DNA of 64,000 nt, from NCBI GenBank assembly GCA_903889245.1, contig CAISWQ010000103.1, positions 1-64,000 of the forward strand, given 5' to 3'. The notes below the pieces were generated by a model. That model was not told where the DNA came from, searched no databases, and was given only the letters and a program-made list of their open reading frames with translations. A program made the position numbers and the translations under genes. The stretch comes from an uncultured Lentisphaerota bacterium. Lineage in GTDB: Bacteria; Verrucomicrobiota; Kiritimatiellia; CAIQIC01. Of the stretch, positions 41,358-49,790 are shown piece by piece. The number at the start of each line of letters is the position of its first letter. Within the stretch, counting starts at the first letter, position 1.

Positions 41358-42923
41358 ATGAAGAAAAGCTGCGCGGTTTGGTTGGGGTTGTGGCTGGCGC
41401 TTGTGGCGTCGGCGGCGGAGCGGCCCAATCTGGTGCTCATCTTCGCCGACGACTTCGGTTACGGCGAGCCGGGCTGCTATGGCGGCAAGCTGACGCCGAC
41501 GCCGGCGATTGACTCGCTGGCGCGCGACGGCGTGCGCTGCACCGCCGGCTACGTCACCGCGCCGGTCTGCGCGCCGAGCCGCTGCGGGTTGATGAGCGGC
41601 GCCTATAACCAGCGGTTCGGGATGCAATGGAACGACGACCGCCGGAAATACGCCTTCGGCCGGCACAAGCTGCTGCCGCAGGCGCTGCGGGCGGCCGGCT
41701 ACGTCACCGGTCACATCGGCAAGTGGAACGTGCCGGTGGAGGCGCGGGAGTGCTTCGACGAAATCTTCGACCTGCTGGACTGGGAAGCCGATTATCTGCC
41801 GGACGCGAACGGTCATTATTTTGGCGTGGACAGCACCAACGAGTTCGCCTCCAGCAAGCGGCAGTGCCTGTGGGGCGCGGAGCGGCCGGGCGAGGAATAT
41901 CTGACCGACCGCATCGGGCGGCACGCGGTGGAGTTCATCACCAAACACAAGGGCGGCGGCCGGCCGTTCTTCCTCTACCTGGCGTTCAACGCGGTCCACA
42001 CGCCGCTGCACGCGAAGCTGGCGTGGAAGCCGCGCTACGCGCACCTGAAGCCGCCGCTGGATTTCTACGCCGCGATGGTCGCGGCGCTCGATGAGAACGT
42101 CGGCCGCGTGCTGGCCGCGCTGCCGGAGAACACGCTCGTCGTGTTCACCAGCGACAACGGGCCGGCGAAGGCGGGCGCGCAGGTGTGGCCGGCGGAGGTG
42201 CCGAAGGATCTGCTGCTGGGTTCGGCCGGGCCGCTCAACGGGCACAAGGCGACGTTCTTCGAGGGCGGCATCCGCGAGCCGTTCCTGCTGCGCTGGCCCG
42301 GCCGGCTCAAGGCGGGCGGCGTCTATCAGCAGGCGGTCAGCACGATGGACCTCTACCCGACCTTCTGCGCCGCGGCGGGCGCGCCGATTCCGGAGGGCAC
42401 GCAGCTCAACGGCGTGAACCTGCTGCCGTTCCTGACCGGCGCGCAGGCGGGCGCGCCGCACGACATCCTGTTCTGGAAAAACGGCGAGCAGGGCGCGGTG
42501 CGGCAGGGCGACTGGAAATTGCTCTTGAGTCCATCGCAACCCAAACGCCAGTTGTTCAACCTCGCTGACGACATCGGCGAGAAGCAGGACCGCGCCACGG
42601 AAAAGCCGGAGCTGACCGAGAAGCTGCACAAGGCGTGGCTCGACTGGAGCGCGACGCTGCCACCGCGCGCGAACCCGGCGCCGCCCAAGGCGGGCAAGGG
42701 TAAGCAGGCCGCGGTGCCGGGCAGCGCGGAGAAAATCCAGGAGCGCACGACGTTGTTCGAGACGAAAGACAAGAACCGCGACGGCAAGTTGAGCTGGGAG
42801 GAATTCTTCTCGCGCCAGACCGACGAGGCCACGGCGCGGGCGCGCTTCAAGGGCTGGGATACCGATGGCGATGGTTGCCTCTCGCGCGATGAATTCGTTC
42901 TCATGAAGGGCCAGGCCAAATGA
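41358..42923 (+). CDS. Sulfatase S3 with EF-hand tail and GKWN variant
   Basis: A 521-residue protein starting MKKSCAVWLGLWLALVASAA (Sec signal). The catalytic domain has LVLIFADDFGYGEPGCYGG and Cys71 in VCAPSRCGLMSGAYN. Where relatives have GKWH, it reads HIGKWNVPVEA, so a histidine that normally contacts the sulfate is asparagine. After a Lys/Pro linker, two calcium-binding loops follow (DKNRDGKLSWEE and DTDGDGCLSRDE). The EF-hand tail recurs in S6 and S9. Its stop overlaps the S4 start by 4 bp (ATGA), so the pair is coupled. Confidence 0.93.
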   Translation: MKKSCAVWLGLWLALVASAAERPNLVLIFADDFGYGEPGCYGGKLTPTPAIDSLARDGVRCTAGYVTAPVCAPSRCGLMSGAYNQRFGMQWNDDRRKYAFGRHKLLPQALRAAGYVTGHIGKWNVPVEARECFDEIFDLLDWEADYLPDANGHYFGVDSTNEFASSKRQCLWGAERPGEEYLTDRIGRHAVEFITKHKGGGRPFFLYLAFNAVHTPLHAKLAWKPRYAHLKPPLDFYAAMVAALDENVGRVLAALPENTLVVFTSDNGPAKAGAQVWPAEVPKDLLLGSAGPLNGHKATFFEGGIREPFLLRWPGRLKAGGVYQQAVSTMDLYPTFCAAAGAPIPEGTQLNGVNLLPFLTGAQAGAPHDILFWKNGEQGAVRQGDWKLLLSPSQPKRQLFNLADDIGEKQDRATEKPELTEKLHKAWLDWSATLPPRANPAPPKAGKGKQAAVPGSAEKIQERTTLFETKDKNRDGKLSWEEFFSRQTDEATARARFKGWDTDGDGCLSRDEFVLMKGQAK

Positions 42924-44821
42924 AAAAACTGATCGCTCTATGTGCAGTGTTGCTGTTCACCACAACCTCCGTGTGCGGCGCGAACAAACCCAACTTCGTC
43001 ATCATCTTCATTGACGATCTGGGTTACGGCGACATCGGACCGTTCGGCGCCACGAAGCAGCAGACGCCGCACCTCGACCGCATGGCGCGCGAGGGCCTGA
43101 AGTTCACCAGCTTTTACGCGGCGCCGGTCTGCTCGGTCTCGCGCGCGCAACTGCTGACCGGTTGCTACGGCGTGCGCGTCTCGGTGCCCGGCGTGTTCGG
43201 CCCCAGCAGCCGCTTCGGGCTCCACCCGCAGGAGTTCACGATCGCCGAGCGCCTGAAGCCGCTCGGCTACGCGACGATGTGCATCGGCAAATGGCACGTG
43301 GGCGACCAGCCGGACTTCCTGCCGACGAAGCAGGGCTTCGATCATTATTTCGGGATTCCCTACTCCAACGACATGCAGCGCAAGTCGAAGGCGCAGGGCG
43401 TGCCGGTCGTCCCGCTTGTGCGCGATGCGCAGGTGCTCGAATTGCTCGACGAGGAGGCGCAGAACCGCATCGTCGAGCGCTACACCGCGGAGGCGCTGCA
43501 GTTCATCCGCGCCAACCGGGACCAGCCGTTCCTGCTCTATCTGCCGCACACCGCCGTCCACACGCCGATCCATCCCGGCGCGGCGTTCGCGGGCCAGTCG
43601 CAAAATGGCCGCTTCGGCGACTGGGTGCAGGAGGTGGACTGGAGCGTCGGCCGCGTGCTCGACCTGCTGCGCGAGCTGAAGCTCGACCAGAACACGCTCG
43701 TCGTGTTCACCAGCGATAACGGGCCGTGGCTCTCCAAGGGCGCCGATGGCGGCAGCGCGGGTCCGCTGCGCGGCGGCAAGGGCAGCACTTGGGAGGGTGG
43801 TGTCCGCGAGCCGACGCTGATGTGGTGGCCCGGCCAGGTTCCGGCCGGGACCGAGTGCAAGGCCGTCGCCGGCACGATTGACCTGCTGCCGACACTCGTC
43901 ACGCTCGCGGGCGGCAACGTGCCCGCCGAGCCAGTGATAGATGGCCGCGATCTCTCGCCGCTGCTGCTCGGCAAGACCAAGGAGTCGCAGCGCGAGGCGC
44001 ACTACTACTTCGCCGGCTATAATCTCCAGGCCGTGCGACAGGGGCCTTGGAAGCTGGCGGTCGCCGCGCAGAACGAGGCGATGGGCCGCGGCGCGGCGAA
44101 TGATGTCCACGGCGATACGCCGCGGCTCTACAATTTGGAAGAGGACCTCGGCGAGCGGCACGACGTGGCGGCGGAGCATCCCGACCTCGTCGCGAAGCTG
44201 AAGGCGCTCGCGGAAAAGATGGCCGCGGAAGTCGGCGGCAAGGAACCCAAGGCGCGCCGCCCCGCCGGCGAGGTGGCCGAACCCAAGCTGCTCTACGACG
44301 GCGCGGACGACAAGCCGCACGGCAAGAAAAAGGGGAAGGCCGCGCCCGCCAAGCACGCCGGCCAGCCGGTCGCGCTCGACGGGTTGAAACCCGGCGACGA
44401 ACTCGAAGCTGCCGCCGCGCCGCAGGTCGCGGGCAAGCCGTTCACGATCTCGTGCGTCGTCGAGACCGGGCAGCGCGACGCGATCATCCTCGCGCACGGC
44501 GGCGCGGCGGTCGGCTATGCGCTGCACCTGAAGGCCGGGCGCGTCGTTTTTGCGGTGAAGAACGGCAAGACACCCGCGGAAGTTTCCAGCGCAGAGATCA
44601 AGGGCGCGACGCCGATCACCGCCGCGCTCGCGAAGGATGGCACCCTGACGCTGAAGGTGGGCGACCAGCCGGCGGTCACCGGCAAGGCCGGCGGGCTGCT
44701 CGGCCGCCAGCCGCAGGAAAATTTCTGCCTCGGCCACGACGACAAAGTGCCGGTGACCGAGTACGCGGTGAAAGGCCCGTTCCGCGGCAGCATCACCAAG
44801 CTGGCCATCAGCACGCCGTGA
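42920..44821 (+). CDS. Sulfatase S4 with CSVSR maturation motif and lectin-like tail
   Basis: A 633-residue protein with signal MKKLIALCAVLLFTTTSVCG and NFVIIFIDDLGYGDIGPFG. The maturation motif reads Cys71-Ser-Val-Ser-Arg75 instead of Cys-x-Pro-x-Arg; the proline is a main recognition element of formylglycine-generating enzymes. Other active-site parts are normal (CIGKWHVGDQP, VFTSDNGPWLSKG). A Lys-rich linker and a C-terminal beta-sandwich like concanavalin/laminin-G domains (about 500-633; AIILAHGGAAVGYALHLKAG) follow, perhaps for glycan binding. It is close in sequence to S5, which has a normal CSPSR. Confidence 0.92.
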   Translation: MKKLIALCAVLLFTTTSVCGANKPNFVIIFIDDLGYGDIGPFGATKQQTPHLDRMAREGLKFTSFYAAPVCSVSRAQLLTGCYGVRVSVPGVFGPSSRFGLHPQEFTIAERLKPLGYATMCIGKWHVGDQPDFLPTKQGFDHYFGIPYSNDMQRKSKAQGVPVVPLVRDAQVLELLDEEAQNRIVERYTAEALQFIRANRDQPFLLYLPHTAVHTPIHPGAAFAGQSQNGRFGDWVQEVDWSVGRVLDLLRELKLDQNTLVVFTSDNGPWLSKGADGGSAGPLRGGKGSTWEGGVREPTLMWWPGQVPAGTECKAVAGTIDLLPTLVTLAGGNVPAEPVIDGRDLSPLLLGKTKESQREAHYYFAGYNLQAVRQGPWKLAVAAQNEAMGRGAANDVHGDTPRLYNLEEDLGERHDVAAEHPDLVAKLKALAEKMAAEVGGKEPKARRPAGEVAEPKLLYDGADDKPHGKKKGKAAPAKHAGQPVALDGLKPGDELEAAAAPQVAGKPFTISCVVETGQRDAIILAHGGAAVGYALHLKAGRVVFAVKNGKTPAEVSSAEIKGATPITAALAKDGTLTLKVGDQPAVTGKAGGLLGRQPQENFCLGHDDKVPVTEYAVKGPFRGSITKLAISTP

Positions 44822-44860
44822 AATTTTCAGAGGTTGATGGTACCGACAATAGTCTGTTTC

Positions 44861-44931
44861 GCCGGGTCGGGTGACCCGGCCTACAGCGCGTTGGAACAAG
44901 ATGTTGTAGGCCGCGTGACCTCACGCGGCGT
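44861..44931. repeat. GTAGGCCGCGTGACC hairpin repeats
   Basis: The same facing pair as at 41201-41281, 22 bp apart here, followed by palindromes at 44961 and 44993. Confidence 0.85.
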
Positions 44932-44951
44932 CTGCTGTCACTTTTGTCGGT

Positions 44952-45002
44952 GTCATCAAGGCTTGGAAACGGGCAGCATGAGTTTTTCCAAGCCCTGGAA
45001 AC
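44952..45002. repeat. Phased palindrome pair (44961, 44993)
   Basis: Spacing 32 bp. The left arm of the first site is decayed (TCAAG). Confidence 0.85.
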
Positions 45003-45074
45003 CGCCGGCAGGAAGCGCGCAATAAGATGGCGGTTTCCGCCGTTGTGCGTTCGGTTTTGCGAAAGGAAATACAC

Positions 45075-46571
45075 ATGAAGCGCATCCTGGTTGGTCTGCT
45101 GGTCTCGCTGTGGCTGGCGGCGGCGAACGCTGCGGAAACGAAGCCCAACTTCATCGTCATCAACATTGACGACATGGGCTATGCCGATATCGGGCCGTTC
45201 GGCTCGAAGCTCAACCGCACGCCGAACCTCGACCGCATGGCGCAGGAAGGGCGTAAGCTCACGTGCTATTACGCCGCGCCGGTCTGCTCGCCCTCGCGCT
45301 CGGCGCTGATGACCGGCTGCTATCCGAAGCGCGTGCTGCCGATCCCCGGCGTGCTGTTTCCGGCGGGCGCGGTCGGGCTGACGCCGCAGCAGCGCACCGT
45401 CGCGGAGCTGCTCAAAACGGCGGGCTATGCGACGGGTTGCGTCGGCAAGTGGCATCTGGGCGACCAGCCGCCGTTCCTGCCGACGCGGCGCGGCTTCGAT
45501 TATTACCTCGGCATCCCGTACTCGAACGACATGGGCCCGGCGGCCGATGGCTCCAAGAGCAACCTCGGCGACAAGCTGCCGGAAGCGCGGCTGGCCAATC
45601 TCACCGGCAACGACGAGGCGGGGCTGCGCGGCCATAGCCAGCCGCCGCTGCCGCTGCTGGAAAATGAGAAGGTCAAGCTGCGGGTGAAGCAGGACGAGCA
45701 GCAGGGCATCGTCGAGCGCTACACCACGGCGGCGGTGAAGTTCATCCGCGAGCATCGCGACCAGTCGTTCTTCCTCTACCTGCCGCACAACGCGGTCCAC
45801 TTCCCGATCTATCCCGGCAAAAAATGGGCGGGCAAGTCGCCGAACGGCATCTACTCCGATTGGGTCGAGGAAGTGGACTGGAGCGTCGGGCAGGTGCTCG
45901 CTGTCTTGCGCGAGCTGAAACTCGATGCCAAGACGCTGGTGCTTTTCACGTCCGACAACGGCGGCACGCAGCGCGCGGTGAACGCGCCGTTGCGCGGGTT
46001 CAAGGGCACGACGCTCGAAGGCGGGATGCGCGTGCCGACGCTCGCGTGGTGGCCGGGGAAAATTCCCGCCGGCACCACCTGCGATGCGATCACCGGCATG
46101 TTGGATGTGCTCCCGACGTTTGTCGCGCTCGCCGGCGCGAAAATTCCCGCCGGCAACAAGGTGGATGGCGCGAATATCTGGCCGCTGCTCTCTGGCGACC
46201 CGAACGCCAAGCCGGCGCACGAAACCTTCTACTATTTCCACGGCCTTAAACTGCAGGCGGTCCGTCACGGCGATTGGAAGCTGCAGCTCGTCGCCGATGC
46301 CCCGGGCGCCAAGGGTAAGGGCAAGAAGCAGGCGGGCGGCCCGGCCGCGCCCAAGCTCTATAACCTCAAGACCGACATCGGCGAGGCCACCGATGTGGCC
46401 GCCGCGCACCCGGAGATCGTCAAGCAGTTGCAGGACCTCGCCGCGTTGCAGAAGGACGACCTCGGCCTCGATGGCATCGGGCCCGGCTGCCGCGAGCTCG
46501 GCCGCGTGAAGGACCCGCAGCCGCTGCTCGGCCACGACGGCAAGGCGCGCAAGGGCTTCGAGTACGACTGA
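45075..46571 (+). CDS. Sulfatase S5, Sec-exported
   Basis: A 498-residue protein starting MKRILVGLLVSLWLAAANAA with GAAAGGAAA upstream. It has FIVINIDDMGYADIGPFGSK, Cys71 in VCSPSRSALMTGCYPKR, VGKWHLGDQPPFLPTRRGFD and LFTSDNGGTQRAVN. It is the closest relative of S4 within the window but keeps the canonical motif and lacks the lectin-like tail. A short Lys/Gly stretch (GKGKKQAGG) interrupts the C-terminal part. The nucleoside-hydrolase-like gene follows 3 bp later. Confidence 0.94.
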   Translation: MKRILVGLLVSLWLAAANAAETKPNFIVINIDDMGYADIGPFGSKLNRTPNLDRMAQEGRKLTCYYAAPVCSPSRSALMTGCYPKRVLPIPGVLFPAGAVGLTPQQRTVAELLKTAGYATGCVGKWHLGDQPPFLPTRRGFDYYLGIPYSNDMGPAADGSKSNLGDKLPEARLANLTGNDEAGLRGHSQPPLPLLENEKVKLRVKQDEQQGIVERYTTAAVKFIREHRDQSFFLYLPHNAVHFPIYPGKKWAGKSPNGIYSDWVEEVDWSVGQVLAVLRELKLDAKTLVLFTSDNGGTQRAVNAPLRGFKGTTLEGGMRVPTLAWWPGKIPAGTTCDAITGMLDVLPTFVALAGAKIPAGNKVDGANIWPLLSGDPNAKPAHETFYYFHGLKLQAVRHGDWKLQLVADAPGAKGKGKKQAGGPAAPKLYNLKTDIGEATDVAAAHPEIVKQLQDLAALQKDDLGLDGIGPGCRELGRVKDPQPLLGHDGKARKGFEYD

Positions 46572-46574
46572 TTC

Positions 46575-47603
46575 ATGATCGGGAAATTCCTTGGCGCGGT
46601 GTGGCTGGCGCTGCTGCTGGGCAGCGGCGTCGCGGCCGAGCGGCCGCGGCTGGCGGTGCTGACCGATATCGGCGGCGATCCCGATGACCAGCAGTCGCTG
46701 ATCCGCCTGATGGTCTACGCCAACGAATTCCAGCTCGAGGCGCTGATCGCCAGCGCCTCCGGCACGCCCGGCGAACTCAAGCAGGCCATCACGCGGCCCG
46801 ACCTCATCCGGGAGATCATCGCCGGCTATGAGCAGGTGCTGCCGAACCTGAAAAAACACGCCGCCGGCTGGCCCGAGCCCGAGGCCCTGCGCCAGCGGGT
46901 GAAGAGCGGCAACCCGCAGCGCGGCCGCGACCACATTGGCGAGGGTAACGACACGGAAGGCTCGCGGTTCCTCATTGAGCGCATTGAGGCCGGCACCGTA
47001 CAGATGCCGTTGAACATCGCGATCTGGGGTGGACAGAGCGACCTCGCGCAGGCGCTCTGGCGCGTGAAGCACGACCGCGGCGCGGCCGGCTTCGGTGAGT
47101 TCGTGAAAAAATTCCGCGTCTATGACATCGCCGACCAGGACGGCATCGCCACCTGGATGCGCGGCGAGTTTCCGGGGATGTGGTACATCCTCGCCAAGGC
47201 GCCCGCCGGCAAGGACCGGTTCGCGAGCATCTTCCGCGGCATGTACCTGACCGGCGATGAATCGCTCACCAGCCGTGAGTGGATCGAGAAGAATATCCGC
47301 AGCACCGGCCCGCTCGGCGCGCTCTATCCCATCAGGACCTGGACGACGCCCAACAAGCACGGCTGCCTGAAGGAAGGCGATACACCCTCGTGGTTTTTCT
47401 TCCTGCCGCTGGGCGGCAATGACCCGCTTGATCCGCAAAAGCCGGGGTGGGGCGGACAGTTCCAGCTTGGCGCCGATGGCTGGTTTCACGACCTGCAGCC
47501 GGCGGACGGCGGCGATCCGCGCCACGCGGTCAGCCGCTGGCGGCCGGATTTCCAGCGCGACTTCGCGAAGCGCATGGCGTGGTGCACGGACAAAGCGCCG
47601 TGA
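46575..47603 (+). CDS. Exported DUF1593/nucleoside hydrolase-like protein
   Basis: A 342-residue protein with signal MIGKFLGAVWLALLLGSGVA. The aspartate cluster LAVLTDIGGDPDDQQSLIRL is the metal-binding start of the inosine-uridine nucleoside hydrolase fold as found in DUF1593 proteins. Later family segments are IWGGQSDLAQALWRVK and PLGGNDPLDPQKPGWGGQF. Related exported proteins are found with polysaccharide-degradation genes and may cleave glycosidic bonds; the substrate is unknown. It forms an operon with S5 and ends about 420 bp before cassette site B. Confidence 0.87.
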   Translation: MIGKFLGAVWLALLLGSGVAAERPRLAVLTDIGGDPDDQQSLIRLMVYANEFQLEALIASASGTPGELKQAITRPDLIREIIAGYEQVLPNLKKHAAGWPEPEALRQRVKSGNPQRGRDHIGEGNDTEGSRFLIERIEAGTVQMPLNIAIWGGQSDLAQALWRVKHDRGAAGFGEFVKKFRVYDIADQDGIATWMRGEFPGMWYILAKAPAGKDRFASIFRGMYLTGDESLTSREWIEKNIRSTGPLGALYPIRTWTTPNKHGCLKEGDTPSWFFFLPLGGNDPLDPQKPGWGGQFQLGADGWFHDLQPADGGDPRHAVSRWRPDFQRDFAKRMAWCTDKAP

Positions 47604-47914
47604 AATTTTGCCCGCCGCTCCGCTGCTGCGGCTGGGCTACAGACCCGTGGATGGCTTGCGATTGCAGTGCGGGAGCAGCGCTGTTGGTAGCTCGCGCGTC
47701 GGGGCGCTCCGCTTTTGCAAAATCATGTTTACAAAATCATGAAGCGCGTCTGGCTGGCGAGGCAGGCGGGATGACTCCATGAACCGGTGACCAGCCACGC
47801 AAGTACCCACCATGGCGCTCGAGGGCCCAGCACTCCAACACTCCAGCACTCCGCGTGGCCTCACGGCGCGCAGGGCCAACTGACCGATACAGCATGACCC
47901 CGATTTCTGGCTCA

Positions 47915-47965
47915 ATTTCCAAAGCCTGGAAAAACCGGGGGTTTCACTTTCCAATGCTTGGAAAA
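47915..47965. repeat. Phased palindrome pair (47924, 47956)
   Basis: Spacing 32 bp. The right-hand site, CCAATGCTTGG, is the inverse of the variant next to E2 copy A. Confidence 0.88.
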
Positions 47966-47970
47966 CGGCT

Positions 47971-48018
47971 CGGCAAGCCTCGCCCTCCAGCGTTCGTTTT
48001 GGAGGGCGAGGCTTGCCG
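47971..48018. repeat. Perfect 19-bp-arm hairpin element
   Basis: CGGCAAGCCTCGCCCTCCA pairs perfectly with its inverse across a 10-bp loop. It separates the palindromes from E2 copy B, whereas in copy A they abut, so it may be a later insertion. Confidence 0.85.
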
Positions 48019-48020
48019 GG

Positions 48021-48124
48021 CCGGGAGTGTAGCTTGCGGTTGGGTGGGCCGCGCTCTCACGAACGCGGCTACATCAGAACCCGCGTCAACTCACTCACCC
48101 ACGACGCACGAATGCGCTAGTGAA
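48021..48124 (-). repeat. Right flank E2, copy B (inverted)
   Basis: The inverse of 33384-33487. Both copies share TTCACT, AGCGCATTC, GTGAGTGAG, GGGTTCTGATG, AGCCGCGTTCGTGAGA and ACACTCCCGG in the same order. Confidence 0.88.
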
Positions 48125-48178
48125 CGTCAGCGGTGTGGGGCGACGCGAAGCGGCGTACCCACCACCGCTTGGTTCGCC
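48119..48178 (-). other. attC-like recombination hairpin of cassette B
   Basis: On the minus strand: GGCGAAC, 2-base spacer, arm AGCGGTG, bulged G, then TG pairing CA, arm CACCGCT, 3-base spacer, GTTCACT. Spacers, arm length and bulge position equal those of cassette A, while the arm sequence differs but remains complementary. The outer core GGCGAAC inverts to GTTCGCC, and the cassette begins TTCGCC. Confidence 0.77.
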
Positions 48179-48232
48179 TTTCTGTCGTTCTCCTCGTCCC
48201 TCCGGCGTGTGTCAAGGCTCTGTCAGCGGCAT

Positions 48233-49000
48233 TCAATCATGGTATGGCTTTGCCGTGGCCGCGAACGATGCGACGGCCCGCAGAATGGCTCTCGTTGTCA
48301 CGCACCGAGTCTGTTTCTCTGTGGTACGCACGACTGAACCGATCAACTCTCCCGCCGCATCCAGCACCGGGCCGCCACTAAAACCGGAGTCAATGGGCTG
48401 GTTCAAAACGAAGAAGTCATCCTCAACCGCCGACACTCGGGGCGAGTCGGTGAACTGTGGCAGGACTGTGGATGGGAAACCCCACACGCGCACTTGGATT
48501 TCCGGACGAAGACGTGCTCGGTGCATGCCGAAGGACAACAGATTGAGCGTACGCAGATCAGCGTCGGCAAGGGTCATGATGGCAACATCCGCTGCGGGGT
48601 CCACAAGCAGTCGCTCTGGTACGAGCGACAACGTTCCGACGCGGATTCGCGTCTTTGTTTGGGTCAGCGAAGCTGTCTCTCCCAACGTGTAACTCTTTTC
48701 CTTCCCATCCTTGATGATGGTGCCCTTTGTCGTAGACCCCAGAACCACATGGGCTGCCGTAACAAGGTAGTTTGAGCCATTGTCTTGCAGGATGAAGCCG
48801 GATCCCCCGGACATAACGCAGACATCCTTCGTCTCGTCCTTACGCAAGGACTTTGCGATTTGCAGAGTATAGGCCGTTTCCGCGTAGACCCTTGCCACAG
48901 GCCGGGCCGTGCTTTCGGTCGCTTCGCTCAGACCGTTGCTTCCCTGTGCAAGGGCGAAGACTGGTGAAAGAAGGAAAAACGCCGCCGTTGAGAGTCTCAT
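48233..49000 (-). CDS. Trypsin-like serine protease (cassette B, third gene)
   Basis: A 255-residue protein starting MRLSTAAFFLLSPVFALAQG, a Sec signal. The triad is His84 in YLVTAAHVVLG, Asp138 in DPAADVAIM and Ser208 in DSGFSGGPVLD. It is a stand-alone protease domain of the DegP/chymotrypsin fold with no PDZ domain. A GTG at 49012 overlaps the upstream stop as GTGA and would add four residues; the ATG is preferred for the signal peptide and for GAGGAG upstream. It may process the lipoprotein encoded immediately upstream; this is inference. Confidence 0.87.
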   Translation of the reverse strand: MRLSTAAFFLLSPVFALAQGSNGLSEATESTARPVARVYAETAYTLQIAKSLRKDETKDVCVMSGGSGFILQDNGSNYLVTAAHVVLGSTTKGTIIKDGKEKSYTLGETASLTQTKTRIRVGTLSLVPERLLVDPAADVAIMTLADADLRTLNLLSFGMHRARLRPEIQVRVWGFPSTVLPQFTDSPRVSAVEDDFFVLNQPIDSGFSGGPVLDAAGELIGSVVRTTEKQTRCVTTRAILRAVASFAATAKPYHD

Positions 49001-49008
49001 GTTGCTCC

Positions 49009-49740
49009 TCACATTCCGCCTGTGGCGGTGGCTACAACCGTACTGAGTGACTTCGCGATCCCGAATGTGTAAGAGAGAATAGCTACAACGTCTTCCCGCG
49101 TGAGCATCTTTTCATGGATAGCGTAGATCGTGATTCCTGTGCCACTCAGGATCGCCGCCGTGCAGATGATTGCGCACAAGGTTAGTGGTTCGCAGACCGC
49201 CTTCCCGTCCATGGACAAATTGACCTGCTTCAGATAGTCGTCCGCGATGTATTTCTCCAAGGTGTCCCCAGCGCTTGACCAGAACGCAAAGCGGTAGACG
49301 CCAATCTCCTTGCCTTTGGGGCACAGGGCATTGGCGCGATTCGCCATCGCCCCCGCCTCGGCGAACCGTTTCCCCATGTTGGCGCTCTGGGCTGCAAGCA
49401 ACAATGCCGCAGCCTGTTTGGCCGGCTCGCGCGTAGCACTCACAGCAGCCTCGTATGCTGCCTCGGCCTTGTCCCACCGTTGTTCGAGAAACCACGAAGA
49501 ACCGTAGTCACACCATTGCTCGTAGGTCATCTGCTGCGTGACCATCAGCGTCTGGTACAAGTGCTGTACCTCCTGTGGTTGTTTGCCGTTGTTGCACGAT
49601 TCATAGAATACGACGGGGGGGGATGTCGGCGTTTGTTTGCCATCTTGGCTTCTTTGCCCCGCTTCCTTCCGGCCACATCCGGCGAGCGCCACGGCAACAA
49701 CCATGACAAGAACGCCTTGAGCCGCAGTCCTGTAGTGCAT
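49009..49740 (-). CDS. Lipoprotein with helical repeats and hydrophobic C-terminus (cassette B, second gene)
   Basis: A 243-residue protein with a lipobox at Cys22 (VAVALAGCGRK). Residues about 70-145 look like TPR-type helix pairs (WFLEQRWDKAEAAYEAAVSA, AKQAAALLLAAQSANMGKRF). The C-terminal 60 residues are hydrophobic (LTLCAIICTAAILSG, AILSYTFGIAKSLSTVVATA) and could insert in a membrane. I know no family for the whole chain. Its position next to a protease and a membrane protein suggests a three-part envelope system, possibly with protease-triggered membrane insertion; that is a hypothesis. Confidence 0.75.
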   Translation of the reverse strand: MHYRTAAQGVLVMVVAVALAGCGRKEAGQRSQDGKQTPTSPPVVFYESCNNGKQPQEVQHLYQTLMVTQQMTYEQWCDYGSSWFLEQRWDKAEAAYEAAVSATREPAKQAAALLLAAQSANMGKRFAEAGAMANRANALCPKGKEIGVYRFAFWSSAGDTLEKYIADDYLKQVNLSMDGKAVCEPLTLCAIICTAAILSGTGITIYAIHEKMLTREDVVAILSYTFGIAKSLSTVVATATGGM

Positions 49741-49790
49741 TGAGTATCTCCTTGCCTATGCTCCGCATTGGACACTTGGTGATCAGCATA

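Larger units (their letters stand above)
47604..48020. other. Repeat-rich gap before cassette site B
   Basis: No gene seen. In order: two CAAAATCATG direct units (47717-47742, matching 31126-31151), ACTCC units at 47829-47853, palindromes at 47924 and 47956, and a long hairpin at 47971-48018. Confidence 0.75.
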
